A DNA stretch of 13,383 nt from Actinomycetota bacterium (GCA_019347855.1 JAHWKO010000067.1:1-13383), one strand, 5' to 3'; counted from the stretch's first letter, positions 6,919 through 13,170 are shown. Numbers and translations: made by a program. The notes: generated by a model from the sequence alone, not told the origin.

Positions 6919-8255
6919 AGGTCTGGCGCCTGGTGGTCAACCTCGGGACCATCGTGACCCTCGCCGCGGTGCTGGTCGTGTACGCAGCCGTGCAGTGGGT
7001 CGGAGGTGCGTTCTTCGAGGACCGCTACGAGCTGACCGTGCCGATCGCCAAGACGGGCGGGCTCTTCCTGAACCAGGAGGTCACGGTCCTCGGGTACGGG
7101 GTGGGGCAGATCAAGGACCATACCCTCACGGACGAGGGCGTCGAGCTCCTGCTGGACATCAAGGGCGACCGGGTGGTCCCCCGCCACGCGGTCGTGCAGG
7201 TGCTGCGGCGGTCGGCCCTCGGTGAGCAAGCCCTCAACTTCATCCCCGTCCCACCGGACTTCGACCCGCCTGAGGTGTTGATCGCCAGCGAGATCGAGAC
7301 CGCCGAGGGGTGGCAGGCGGCGGAGCGGGGACAGCGGATCGACCCCGTCGCGACGACGTTCCCCACCGAGATCCCGCCGCTGCTCGATGAGGCCGTCGAC
7401 CTCCTGAACGCGATCGACACCGATGAGCTGGCGACGGTGATCCACGAGCTGTCCGTCGCCGTGGGAGGACGGGCCGAACTCCTGAAGGAGCTCAACCGTG
7501 ACAGCCTCGACCTGAACACCACGCTGGTTGAAGGCATCCCCGAGTTCCGGCGACTGCTCGACTCGTCCGAGATCATCCTCGACGAGTTGAACGAGCACCG
7601 CGAAGCGCTCGCGGGCACCTTCCCGCCCCTGGCCGACGTCTCGGATCTCCTCGCCCGCAAGCGTCCCGCCCTGGAACGCCTCATCGACACCAGCAGCGAC
7701 GCGCTGCGTGAGGGCACGGCCTTCATCGAGAACACCCGGGCGAACCAGCACTGCCTGATGCTGGACTTCACCGAGCTGAACCGGATGATCGCCCAGGAGG
7801 AGAACCTGAACGACCTGTCGCGGGGTCTGCGCCAGGCACGCTTCTTCTACCAGGACGGCTTCGACGTCATCACGCAGTTCGACCCGTTCCGCCCGGGGGT
7901 GGCCTGGCAGCGGATCAACTTCTTGATCTTCGAGCATGCCGGCGGTCAGCCCTACGCCCCACACCGCCCCACGCCTCAGACCAAGCCGGGTGCGGCCTGC
8001 GAGTCCCCATGGGGTCTCGGCGTGAACGCGGTCCGACAGCCGGACCACCAGCCACCCGATGAGACCGCACCCCCGATCGACTTCGCTCCGCTGGCCGAGG
8101 GCCCGTCCGGCTCGGACGGCGGCACCGTCAGCGGGCCGGCACCGGCGCCGCGTGGAGAGGACCGTGGGACCACGCCGGCGACCGGCGGTGGGTTCGCAGC
8201 CATCGTCGTGCCGCTGGCGCTGGGTGCTGCGTGGCTGTCGCGGAGGCGCCGGTGA
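6915..8255 (+). CDS. mceF: MCE-family protein, sixth of six (MceF position), with a cell-wall-sorting-like C terminus
   Basis: A 446-residue protein. ATG 6915 overlaps the mceE stop by 4 bases and follows a G-rich Shine-Dalgarno region at 6901-6908. The N-terminal anchor is about residues 9-27. The MlaD/MCE domain is about 37-112 (LFLNQEVTVLGYGVGQIKDH; ALGEQALNFIPVP). A helical region follows to about 325, with Cys280, then a Pro-rich extended linker with Cys362. The extreme C terminus has TPATG (420-424), two more Gly, a hydrophobic stretch (FAAIVVPLALGAAWLS) and four Arg, the three-part layout of sortase substrates, except that the first motif residue is Thr, not Leu. It could therefore be wall-anchored or carry a second membrane helix. 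The stop overlaps the next gene. Confidence 0.92.
   Translation: MKVWRLVVNLGTIVTLAAVLVVYAAVQWVGGAFFEDRYELTVPIAKTGGLFLNQEVTVLGYGVGQIKDHTLTDEGVELLLDIKGDRVVPRHAVVQVLRRSALGEQALNFIPVPPDFDPPEVLIASEIETAEGWQAAERGQRIDPVATTFPTEIPPLLDEAVDLLNAIDTDELATVIHELSVAVGGRAELLKELNRDSLDLNTTLVEGIPEFRRLLDSSEIILDELNEHREALAGTFPPLADVSDLLARKRPALERLIDTSSDALREGTAFIENTRANQHCLMLDFTELNRMIAQEENLNDLSRGLRQARFFYQDGFDVITQFDPFRPGVAWQRINFLIFEHAGGQPYAPHRPTPQTKPGAACESPWGLGVNAVRQPDHQPPDETAPPIDFAPLAEGPSGSDGGTVSGPAPAPRGEDRGTTPATGGGFAAIVVPLALGAAWLSRRRR
8242..8246 (+). promoter_or_regulatory. Shine-Dalgarno site that decides the start of the Mce-associated protein
   Basis: GGAGG lies inside the last codons of mceF, five bases before GTG 8252, which itself overlaps the mceF stop. 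This favours GTG 8252 over the in-frame GTG at 8231, which would precede the site. Confidence 0.7.
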
Positions 8256-8893
8256 GTGATCAGCGTCCCGGCGACACCACGACGCGCGCCCCCGAGGACG
8301 CGTCAACCCCACCCTCAGACGGGGACGGCGCCACCGCACGTACGTCCGGTGGCGCCGCAGCCATCGCGCCCTGGATCATCACGGTCGTGGCCGCTGCCGT
8401 CGCTATCGTCGCGCTGGTGCAGTGGTGGCAACTGGACGGACAGCTGTCCGCTGACCAGGAGGTCCGCGAGGTGGCGGGCCAGGTGGTCGCCGCGCTCACG
8501 AACTGGGAGTCGGACGACCTCGAGGCCGTCCGCGAGGTGATCGACCGCCACGGCACGGCACGCTTCACCGACGAGGCGGCCCAGCTGCTCGACCAGTTCG
8601 CACAGGGGCTGCAGCAGGCTGAAGCCCGCAGCACGGGCGAGATCCTGAACCTCGTCGCCGACGCCGACGGCGGGCCCGAGGGCGGGGTCGCGCTCGCGGT
8701 CGTCCGTCAAGAGGTCACCAACGCCTCGCTCGAGCAGCCCGACGTGCAGTGCTGGGGCACCCGTGTCGTGCTGCAGGAACAGGACGGTCGTTGGCTCGTG
8801 GACGGTGTCGAGCTCTACGGTCCCAACCAGTGTCCTGCCGCCGGTGACGCTCCGGCGACGGGCGACACCCCGGAGGGCAACGGTGACGGATAG
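8252..8893 (+). CDS. Mce-associated membrane protein (Mam-like)
   Basis: A 213-residue protein with a disordered hydrophilic N terminus (about 1-38, rich in Thr, Pro, Asp), one membrane helix (about 39-59, APWIITVVAAAVAIVALVQW) and an exported domain of about 130 residues. That domain begins with helices resembling the NTF2/SnoaL-like fold of Mce-associated proteins (VREVAGQVVAALTNWESDDL, AVREVIDRHGTARF) and ends in strands around WGTRVVLQEQDGRWLVDGVE. Cys167 and Cys194 may pair. Proteins of this layout directly follow mce genes in actinobacteria and stabilise the complex in studied cases. Here it sits between mceF (GTGA overlap) and a stress protein (11-base overlap). The family call rests on topology and position and is less certain than for the MCE genes. 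Confidence 0.78.
   Translation: MSDQRPGDTTTRAPEDASTPPSDGDGATARTSGGAAAIAPWIITVVAAAVAIVALVQWWQLDGQLSADQEVREVAGQVVAALTNWESDDLEAVREVIDRHGTARFTDEAAQLLDQFAQGLQQAEARSTGEILNLVADADGGPEGGVALAVVRQEVTNASLEQPDVQCWGTRVVLQEQDGRWLVDGVELYGPNQCPAAGDAPATGDTPEGNGDG
8872..8876 (+). promoter_or_regulatory. Shine-Dalgarno site that decides the start of the universal stress protein
   Basis: GGAGG sits six bases before GTG 8883, inside the end of the preceding gene. It supports the short form of the stress protein beginning MTDSYEQVIVGTDGSE rather than any upstream in-frame start. Confidence 0.75.
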
Positions 8894-9728
8894 CTACGAG
8901 CAGGTGATCGTCGGGACCGACGGCTCCGAGACGGCGCAACGCGCGGTGGGGTCGGCGGCAGCCATCGCCGCGGCCCTCGAGATCCCGCTCGTCGTGGCGA
9001 CGTCGTGGTACCGCGACATGCCCGACCAGCCCGTGCCGTCGGAACTGGCCGAGTACCCCTCGGAGACGGCCGGCGGGATGGAGGCTGGGTGGGCGGAGCA
9101 GACGGTCTCGGACGGTGCGGCGATCGGTCGGCAGGCGGGTGCCCCCGACGTCCGCACGGCGACCCCCCAGGGGGCCCCCGCGGACGCGCTGATCGGGCTG
9201 ATGTCTGAGCACCCCCGCAGTCTGCTGGTGGTGGGGACCTACGGCCTCGGTTCCCGCACGGAGCGCCTGCTCGGCAACGTCCCCCACCAGGTCACCCACC
9301 ATGCCCCTGGCGACGTGCTGCTGGTGCGGACCGCCGACCAGCAGCGCGAGCCCTACCGCACCGTGGGCCTTGCCACGGACGGCTCGGATACCGCAGCCCG
9401 GGCGGTGCGTCGCGGCATCGCCTTCGCGAACGGGCTCGCGGCCGACACCGATCTGGTGACGGTCGCATCCGACGAGGAGACCGGCCGGGGCGTCCTCGAG
9501 GAGGTCGCGGCGTCCGTGGACGGTGCGGCCGACCTCGGACGCCGGGTGGTCGTCGACAAGCAGGCCACCGCGGGACTCAGGGAGGCTGGGAGCGAGTACG
9601 ACGTCCTGGTGATCGGCAACAAGGGCATGAGCGGACCGTCGCGTCTTCTGGGGTCGGTCGCCAACGCGATCACCCACGAGGCGCCGACCGACCTCCTGCT
9701 CGTGAACACGACGAAGCGAGGCGCATGA
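8883..9728 (+). CDS. Tandem-domain universal stress protein (UspA family)
   Basis: A 281-residue soluble protein made of two Usp domains. Domain 1 (about 6-149) has QVIVGTDGSE at its start and VVGTYGLGSRTERLLGNV near its end. Domain 2 (about 158-275) has TVGLATDGSD and VIGNKGMSGPSRLLGSV. The glycine-rich segments correspond to the ATP-binding loop of Usp proteins. In domain 1 the last Gly is followed by Asn rather than Ser/Thr, and in domain 2 the spacing is one residue shorter than the textbook G-2X-G-9X-G(S/T) pattern, so nucleotide binding is likely but unproven. GTG 8883 was chosen for its Shine-Dalgarno site; the upstream open frame shows no Usp similarity. Its place between the Mce-associated gene and the ATPase gene, overlapping both, suggests a role in tuning the transporter, which is inference. 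Confidence 0.92.
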   Translation: MTDSYEQVIVGTDGSETAQRAVGSAAAIAAALEIPLVVATSWYRDMPDQPVPSELAEYPSETAGGMEAGWAEQTVSDGAAIGRQAGAPDVRTATPQGAPADALIGLMSEHPRSLLVVGTYGLGSRTERLLGNVPHQVTHHAPGDVLLVRTADQQREPYRTVGLATDGSDTAARAVRRGIAFANGLAADTDLVTVASDEETGRGVLEEVAASVDGAADLGRRVVVDKQATAGLREAGSEYDVLVIGNKGMSGPSRLLGSVANAITHEAPTDLLLVNTTKRGA

Positions 9729-10729
9729 TGGCGGACACGACGCAGACGGATGTCCCGGAGGACGAGAGGTTCCTCCAGGAGGACCCGCAGGACCACGCCC
9801 GCGACATGCCCGTGGGGCACACCGCCGGCGAGGCCGAGTCCGAGATCACGTCGGCGAACCAGTGGAAGGACCTCGACGAGGACATGATCCCGCCCGAGGG
9901 GTACGACAAGACGTCGGATCCGATCTGGCCCGGCAACACGACCATCGACAACCCGGCCATCAGCGTCCGCGACCTCAGCAAGGCCTTCGGCAGCAACCGC
10001 GTCCTCGAGGACATCAACGTCGACATCCCCCGGGGCAAGGTCAACATCATCCTCGGTCCGTCCGGAACGGGGAAGTCGGTGCTGCTCCGGCACCTGATCG
10101 GGCTGCTGAAGCCCGACGAGGGCGAGGTCTGGATCGGCGACAAGAACATCCCGACCCTGCGCCGCAAGGAGCTGTACGAGGTCCGCCGCAAGCTCGGCGT
10201 CCTGTTCCAGGACGGTGCGCTGTTCGGATCGATGAACATCTTCGACAACACCGCGTTCCCCCTGCGGGAGCACACGAAGAAGTCGGAGAAGGAGATCCGC
10301 GAGATCGTCAACGAACGGCTCGAGATGGTCGGCCTCGAGGGCGCGAAGGACAAGCTGCCCGGTGAGGTCTCCGGCGGCATGAAGAAGCGTGCCGGGCTGG
10401 CCCGGGCCCTGGTGCTCGACCCGGAGATCATCCTGTTCGACGAGCCGGACTCCGGACTTGATCCCGTCCGCACCGCGATCCTCAACGACCTCATCCTCGA
10501 GCTGAACGAGGAGCTGGGGTCGACCTTCCTGATCGTGACCCACGACATCCGCACCGCCGACGACATCTCGGACTACGTGGGGCTGCTGTTCCGGCGCAAC
10601 CTGGTCGCGTTCGGCAAGAAGCAGGACATGTTCGACAGCCAGTACCCGGTCGTGCGGCAGTTCCTCGGCGGACGCACCTCGGGACCGATCGGGATGTCCA
10701 ACGAGCGTGACCGGCCGGAGCTGCTCTAG
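9725..10729 (+). CDS. mceG: Mce/Mla-type ABC transporter ATP-binding protein (Mkl/MceG/MlaF family)
   Basis: A 334-residue cytoplasmic ATPase that would energise the YrbE permeases. Walker A GPSGTGKS is at 111-118, Q-loop Gln162 in FQDGALFGSMNIFDNTAFPL (typical of MlaF/Mkl), signature VSGGM at 215-219, Walker B EIILFDE at 234-240, D-loop SGLDP, and H-loop His273. The C terminus GGRTSGPIGMS resembles Mkl proteins. Residues 1-77 form an acidic, hydrophilic extension before the ABC domain starts (AISVRDLSKAFGS), which ordinary MlaF lacks. ATG 9725 overlaps the preceding stop by 4 bases; ATG 9728 is the adjacent alternative. In mycobacteria one unlinked MceG serves several mce operons, so its linkage here suggests a dedicated system. 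It is the last gene of the overlapping series. Confidence 0.95.
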   Translation: MMADTTQTDVPEDERFLQEDPQDHARDMPVGHTAGEAESEITSANQWKDLDEDMIPPEGYDKTSDPIWPGNTTIDNPAISVRDLSKAFGSNRVLEDINVDIPRGKVNIILGPSGTGKSVLLRHLIGLLKPDEGEVWIGDKNIPTLRRKELYEVRRKLGVLFQDGALFGSMNIFDNTAFPLREHTKKSEKEIREIVNERLEMVGLEGAKDKLPGEVSGGMKKRAGLARALVLDPEIILFDEPDSGLDPVRTAILNDLILELNEELGSTFLIVTHDIRTADDISDYVGLLFRRNLVAFGKKQDMFDSQYPVVRQFLGGRTSGPIGMSNERDRPELL

Positions 10730-10757
10730 CCGTGCGCCGGCCAGGTCCCCCGTGGGT

Positions 10758-10772
10758 CGCCAACAGGTGGCG
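10758..10772. repeat. Small inverted repeat between mceG and the clpP-like gene
   Basis: CGCCA and TGGCG pair across a five-base loop, 28 bases after the mceG stop. No T-run follows, so it is not a convincing rho-independent terminator. It overlaps the expected -35 region of the next gene's possible promoter, and could be an operator or chance. Confidence 0.3.
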
Positions 10773-10776
10773 TGGG

Positions 10777-10782
10777 TAGGCT
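10777..10782 (+). promoter_or_regulatory. Possible -10 element of the clpP-like gene
   Basis: TAGGCT fits the actinobacterial TANNNT -10 pattern and lies 31 bases before GTG 10813, within the 83-base gap after mceG. No good -35 hexamer is visible at normal spacing, so the assignment is weak; read-through from the mce operon is also possible. Confidence 0.35.
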
Positions 10783-10812
10783 CGTCAGCCCGATCGCAGC
10801 CAGGAGACGAGC

Positions 10813-11433
10813 GTGGCCGACCTCCTTCCCGTCACCCGCAACGATGACGAGGACGACGACCAGAAACAGGGCTTCCCCGGCGCCTTCGTCGGCGTCCAGG
10901 CGTGGCGCAAGCTGTTCGAGCAGCGGATCCTGTACCTGAAGGGTCCGCTCCAGGACACCGACGCTGACGACCTCGTCGCCCAGATGCTGGCCCTCGACGC
11001 GGACAGCGACGAGGACATCACGATGTACGTCAACTCCCCCGGTGGGATCATCAGCGGGTTGTTCGCGATCTTCGACACCATGCAGCTGCTGCGGTCCAAG
11101 GTGAACACGCGGTGCGTGGGGATGGCCGCGTCCGCGGCAGCCGTGATCCTGGCCGCCGGCACCGGTTCGCGGTCAGCGACCGAGAACGCGCGCATCATGA
11201 TCCACCAGCCGTTGGGCGGGGCGCGTGGGTCCGCTCGCGACATCGAGATCCAGGCGCAGAACATCGTGTACCTGCGCGAGCGGATCAACGAGATCCTCGC
11301 CGAGCGCACCGGCCAGCCGATCGACAAGATCCGCGAGGACACCGACCGCGACTTCTGGCTCACGGCTGAGGAGGCCCGCGACTACGGACTCATCGACGAG
11401 GTCGCGAGCCCCGCGAAGGGCGCGAAGAGCTAG
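10813..11433 (+). CDS. clpP: ClpP-family serine peptidase with a divergent N terminus
   Basis: A 206-residue ClpP-like subunit. Start GTG 10813 has AGGAG six bases upstream. Catalytic residues by comparison with E. coli ClpP are Ser107 (CVGMAAS), His131 (MIHQPLGG) and Asp180 (DTDRD), and the YVNSPGG oxyanion motif is at 72-78. The core is clearly ClpP, the barrel protease that degrades unfolded or tagged proteins handed over by Clp ATPases. The N terminus differs: instead of the usual ERSFDIYSRLL axial-loop segment it has an acidic run (DDEDDD) and GFPGAFVGVQAWRKLFEQ, and the Ser-His interval is one residue shorter than in E. coli. No clpX or second clpP lies beside it. It may be an accessory paralogue or act with an unusual partner. 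Its stop is two bases from the convergent NYN gene. Confidence 0.9.
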   Translation: MADLLPVTRNDDEDDDQKQGFPGAFVGVQAWRKLFEQRILYLKGPLQDTDADDLVAQMLALDADSDEDITMYVNSPGGIISGLFAIFDTMQLLRSKVNTRCVGMAASAAAVILAAGTGSRSATENARIMIHQPLGGARGSARDIEIQAQNIVYLRERINEILAERTGQPIDKIREDTDRDFWLTAEEARDYGLIDEVASPAKGAKS

Positions 11434-11435
11434 GG

Positions 11436-12476
11436 CTAGAGGACGTGGAGGTAGTACTCCTGGTCCTCGTCGACGTACTCGAGCTCCAGGAGCCCCCGGG
11501 TCGCCGCCGCCTTGCAGAACTGCAGGAAGCTCGAGTAGCCGAAGTCCTTCTCGCTGAAGTCGTCGTTGCGCTTGCGGATCTGGTCCTTCAGTCCGGACAG
11601 CGGGGGGGTCTCGCCGTTGCGCTCCTCGAGGTCTGCGACGACCTCGGTCAGCAGCTTGAACGCCTGCTCCTCGTCCCCGCTCGAGGACGTGAAGTCGACC
11701 TCGGGGTCGCCCTGGGCCGCACCTTCGCGGAGGGTCACGTGGCCCTCGGACTCGAGGTGGCGGACCAGCTCGCTGAACGCACGGAAGCCGTAGTCCTGCT
11801 CGGAGAACGTGGGGTCCTTCCGCAGGAGGGCACGCTTCAGGCTCGACGCGTAGACCGGACCCGTCGACGCGCTCTGCAGGCCCGACAGCGTCTGGGTCAC
11901 CAGCCGACCGAGGTCGTGCAGTGACTCGCTCTGGCGGCGTGGCGCCTTGCGTTCCTTCTGCTGCTGACGGCCCCCACCACCGCCCCCACCGCGGCGCGGG
12001 GCGTGCTCGAGCCGGTCGTAGAAGATGAACTCGTCGCAGGCCGGGGGCAGCATGGCAGAGGTCGAACCCTGCACGCCGACGCCGATCACACGCCGGTTCA
12101 GCTCACGGAGCTTGGCGACGAGCGGGGTGAAGTCCGAGTCGCCCGAGGCGATCACGAAGGTGGACACGTACGAGCGGGCCAGCGCCAGCTCCATCGCGTC
12201 GACGGCCATCTTGATGTCGGCCGCGTTCTTCCGGATCGCGTCGCCGCGCTGCGGGATGTCGATCAGCTCGACGTTGCTGTCCACGAGGGATCGGCGGTCG
12301 TCGCTGAAGAGGTGCCAGTCCGCGTACGCACGCCGGACCACCAGCCTCCCGCGCTCAGCGAGCACGTCGGCGAGGGGGGCCACGTCGAACCGGTGGCCCG
12401 TGTCGCGAGCCCCGATCGCGAGGTTCTCGTAGTCGAGGTAGAGGGCGAGGCGCTCCTCTTGAGCGTCGAAGTTCAT
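11436..12476 (-). CDS. NYN-domain putative ribonuclease with two OST-HTH/LOTUS domains (LabA/limkain-b1-like)
   Basis: A 346-residue protein. The NYN (PIN-like) nuclease domain spans about residues 9-157, with ALYLDYENLA, KNAADIKMAVDAME and FVIASGDSDFTPLV. Asp15, Asp87, Asp93, Asp113 and Asp115 are candidate metal ligands. A glycine run and basic linker (161-182, RRGGGGGGGR then QQQKERKAPRR) leads to two winged-helix OST-HTH/LOTUS domains at about 186-251 and 271-345. The two domains share a FSEQDYGFRAF / FSEKDFGYSSF motif. The architecture implies RNA binding and cleavage, but the target is unknown. Met at 12474-12476 was chosen because the domain begins right after it and a promoter lies upstream; the frame stays open to 12746 without family similarity. 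The Shine-Dalgarno match is weak (AGG nine bases before ATG). Confidence 0.92.
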   Translation of the reverse strand: MNFDAQEERLALYLDYENLAIGARDTGHRFDVAPLADVLAERGRLVVRRAYADWHLFSDDRRSLVDSNVELIDIPQRGDAIRKNAADIKMAVDAMELALARSYVSTFVIASGDSDFTPLVAKLRELNRRVIGVGVQGSTSAMLPPACDEFIFYDRLEHAPRRGGGGGGGRQQQKERKAPRRQSESLHDLGRLVTQTLSGLQSASTGPVYASSLKRALLRKDPTFSEQDYGFRAFSELVRHLESEGHVTLREGAAQGDPEVDFTSSSGDEEQAFKLLTEVVADLEERNGETPPLSGLKDQIRKRNDDFSEKDFGYSSFLQFCKAAATRGLLELEYVDEDQEYYLHVL

Positions 12477-12517
12477 GTTGTGTTGCCTGTCTGTGCAGAG
12501 ATGGGCGCACCCGGAGA

Positions 12518-12545
12518 GTTGTAGGAGCGCGCGTGACGCTGTCGA
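12518..12545 (-). promoter_or_regulatory. Sigma-70-like promoter of the NYN/LOTUS gene
   Basis: Read on the minus strand, TCGACA (12545-12540) and TACAAC (12523-12518) are separated by 16 bases, matching TTGACA at five of six positions and TATAAT at four of six. Transcription would start about 35 bases before the ATG. No other gene lies in this direction, so it fits the NYN gene well. Confidence 0.5.
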
Positions 12546-12558
12546 CCCTACACGGCCG

Positions 12559-12583
12559 CGGAGGGCCACCCCACTACCCTCCG
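12559..12583. repeat. Seven-base inverted repeat upstream of the NYN promoter
   Basis: CGGAGGG and CCCTCCG are perfectly inverted around an 11-base spacer, 14 bases upstream of the proposed -35 box. There is no T-run on either strand. It may be an operator for the NYN gene or a relic of the decayed transporter's 5' region. Confidence 0.35.
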
Positions 12584-12590
12584 GGCCGGG

Positions 12591-13170
12591 TTGCAGGTAG
12601 CTGGGGCGATCGTGCTGGCCGTCCCGGTCGTGGTCCCGGGGCTGGCCCCTGACGATCCACCTCCCCGCCCCGACCATGCGGCCAGAGCGACCACCGGTGT
12701 GGAGCGGGTTCACCGAGATCCTCCGGCAACCGGTGCTGCGCATCATCGCCCCGATCGTGTGGGTGACCCGGTCACGATGGCGATCACGGCCGCCGGGAGA
12801 TCGAACGTCCCACCGTCCAACTCACCCACCTCGTGGCCTTCGCCTTGGCGCTCGGGATCGCGGCGTTCGGGCGGTCGCCTGCGTGGTTCCTGGTCGGCAA
12901 CCTCCTCGTGGGAGCCGGGACCGCGTGGGTGCTCGGCCCCAGACGCTGTTCGTCCGTGTCGCTCCCCCTGAGCGCATGGCGCAGATCGCGGGGACCATGA
13001 TCGCGGTGATCATCGCCGGGTGAGGGTGTGGGAGCGTTCGCGTTCTCGGCGCTCGCCGACCCGACCTCGGTCGGCGCCGCGTACCACGCTGCTGGGGTGC
13101 TGGTGCTGATCGCGGCGCTGCTGGGGCGCGTGCTGTTGGCGCGGTTGCCACAGGCGGACGGCTGGAGCGG
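12591..13170 (+). pseudogene. Decayed major facilitator superfamily transporter
   Basis: Transporter-like protein sequence continues only by switching frames. From 12591: a hydrophobic AGAIVLAVPVVVPGLAPDDP segment (membrane helix into a loop). Next frame, about 12700-12770: VWSGFTEILRQPVLRIIAPI, typical of the central loop leading to helix 7. After an apparent internal deletion, about 12794-12940: LTHLVAFALALGIAAFGRSP then AWFLVGNLLVGAGTAWVLGP. After a frame change at about 12940: QTLFVRVAPPERMAQIAGTM then IAVIIAG and TGA at 13021. Removing the T at 13021 restores GEGVGAFAFSALAD and a last helix AAGVLVLIAALLGRVLLARL. The N-terminal half is missing or unrecognisable. Boundaries are approximate; end 13170 is where similarity fades. 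Several lesions together argue against a single sequencing error. Confidence 0.75.
12763..12775. repeat. Thirteen-base palindrome inside the transporter pseudogene
   Basis: GTGACC and GGTCAC flank a single C. It lies where the reading of the decayed transporter jumps over an apparent loss of helices 7-8, so it could mark the deletion scar; it could also be chance. Confidence 0.35.

Larger units (their letters stand above)
1..10729 (+). other. Translationally coupled mce transporter operon
   Basis: Eleven same-strand genes run without a gap larger than 34 bases. From mceA onward every stop overlaps the next start: GTGA or ATGA four-base overlaps at mceA/B, C/D, D/E, E/F, F/Mam and Usp/mceG, one base at mceB/C and 11 bases at Mam/Usp. 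No promoter or terminator-like structure was seen inside. The operon promoter lies upstream of the window. The layout permease-permease-six MCE-accessory-Usp-ATPase is an inferred single transcription unit. Confidence 0.85.

Noticed and set aside
8231..8251. Earlier GTG start for the Mce-associated protein
   Set aside because: GTG 8252 overlaps the mceF stop like the other junctions and has GGAGG five bases upstream; 8231 does not.
8763..8882. Upstream extension of the universal stress protein
   Set aside because: The extra 40 residues are Arg/Ser/Thr-rich shadow sequence inside the preceding gene; the Usp fold begins at GTG 8883, which has a well-placed GGAGG.
10730..10812. Rho-independent terminator after mceG
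   Set aside because: Only a five-base stem without a T-run is present, so the operon end is not marked by a recognisable terminator.
12477..12746. Ninety-residue N-terminal extension of the NYN protein
   Set aside because: It has no family similarity, crosses the proposed promoter and runs into the transporter remnant; the domain starts immediately after the Met at 12476.
12676..13023. Apparent intact 115-residue gene, and the 126-residue one at 12591-12971
   Set aside because: Each contains only part of the MFS similarity and turns to Arg/Pro-rich noise where the frame is wrong; they are pieces of one broken gene.
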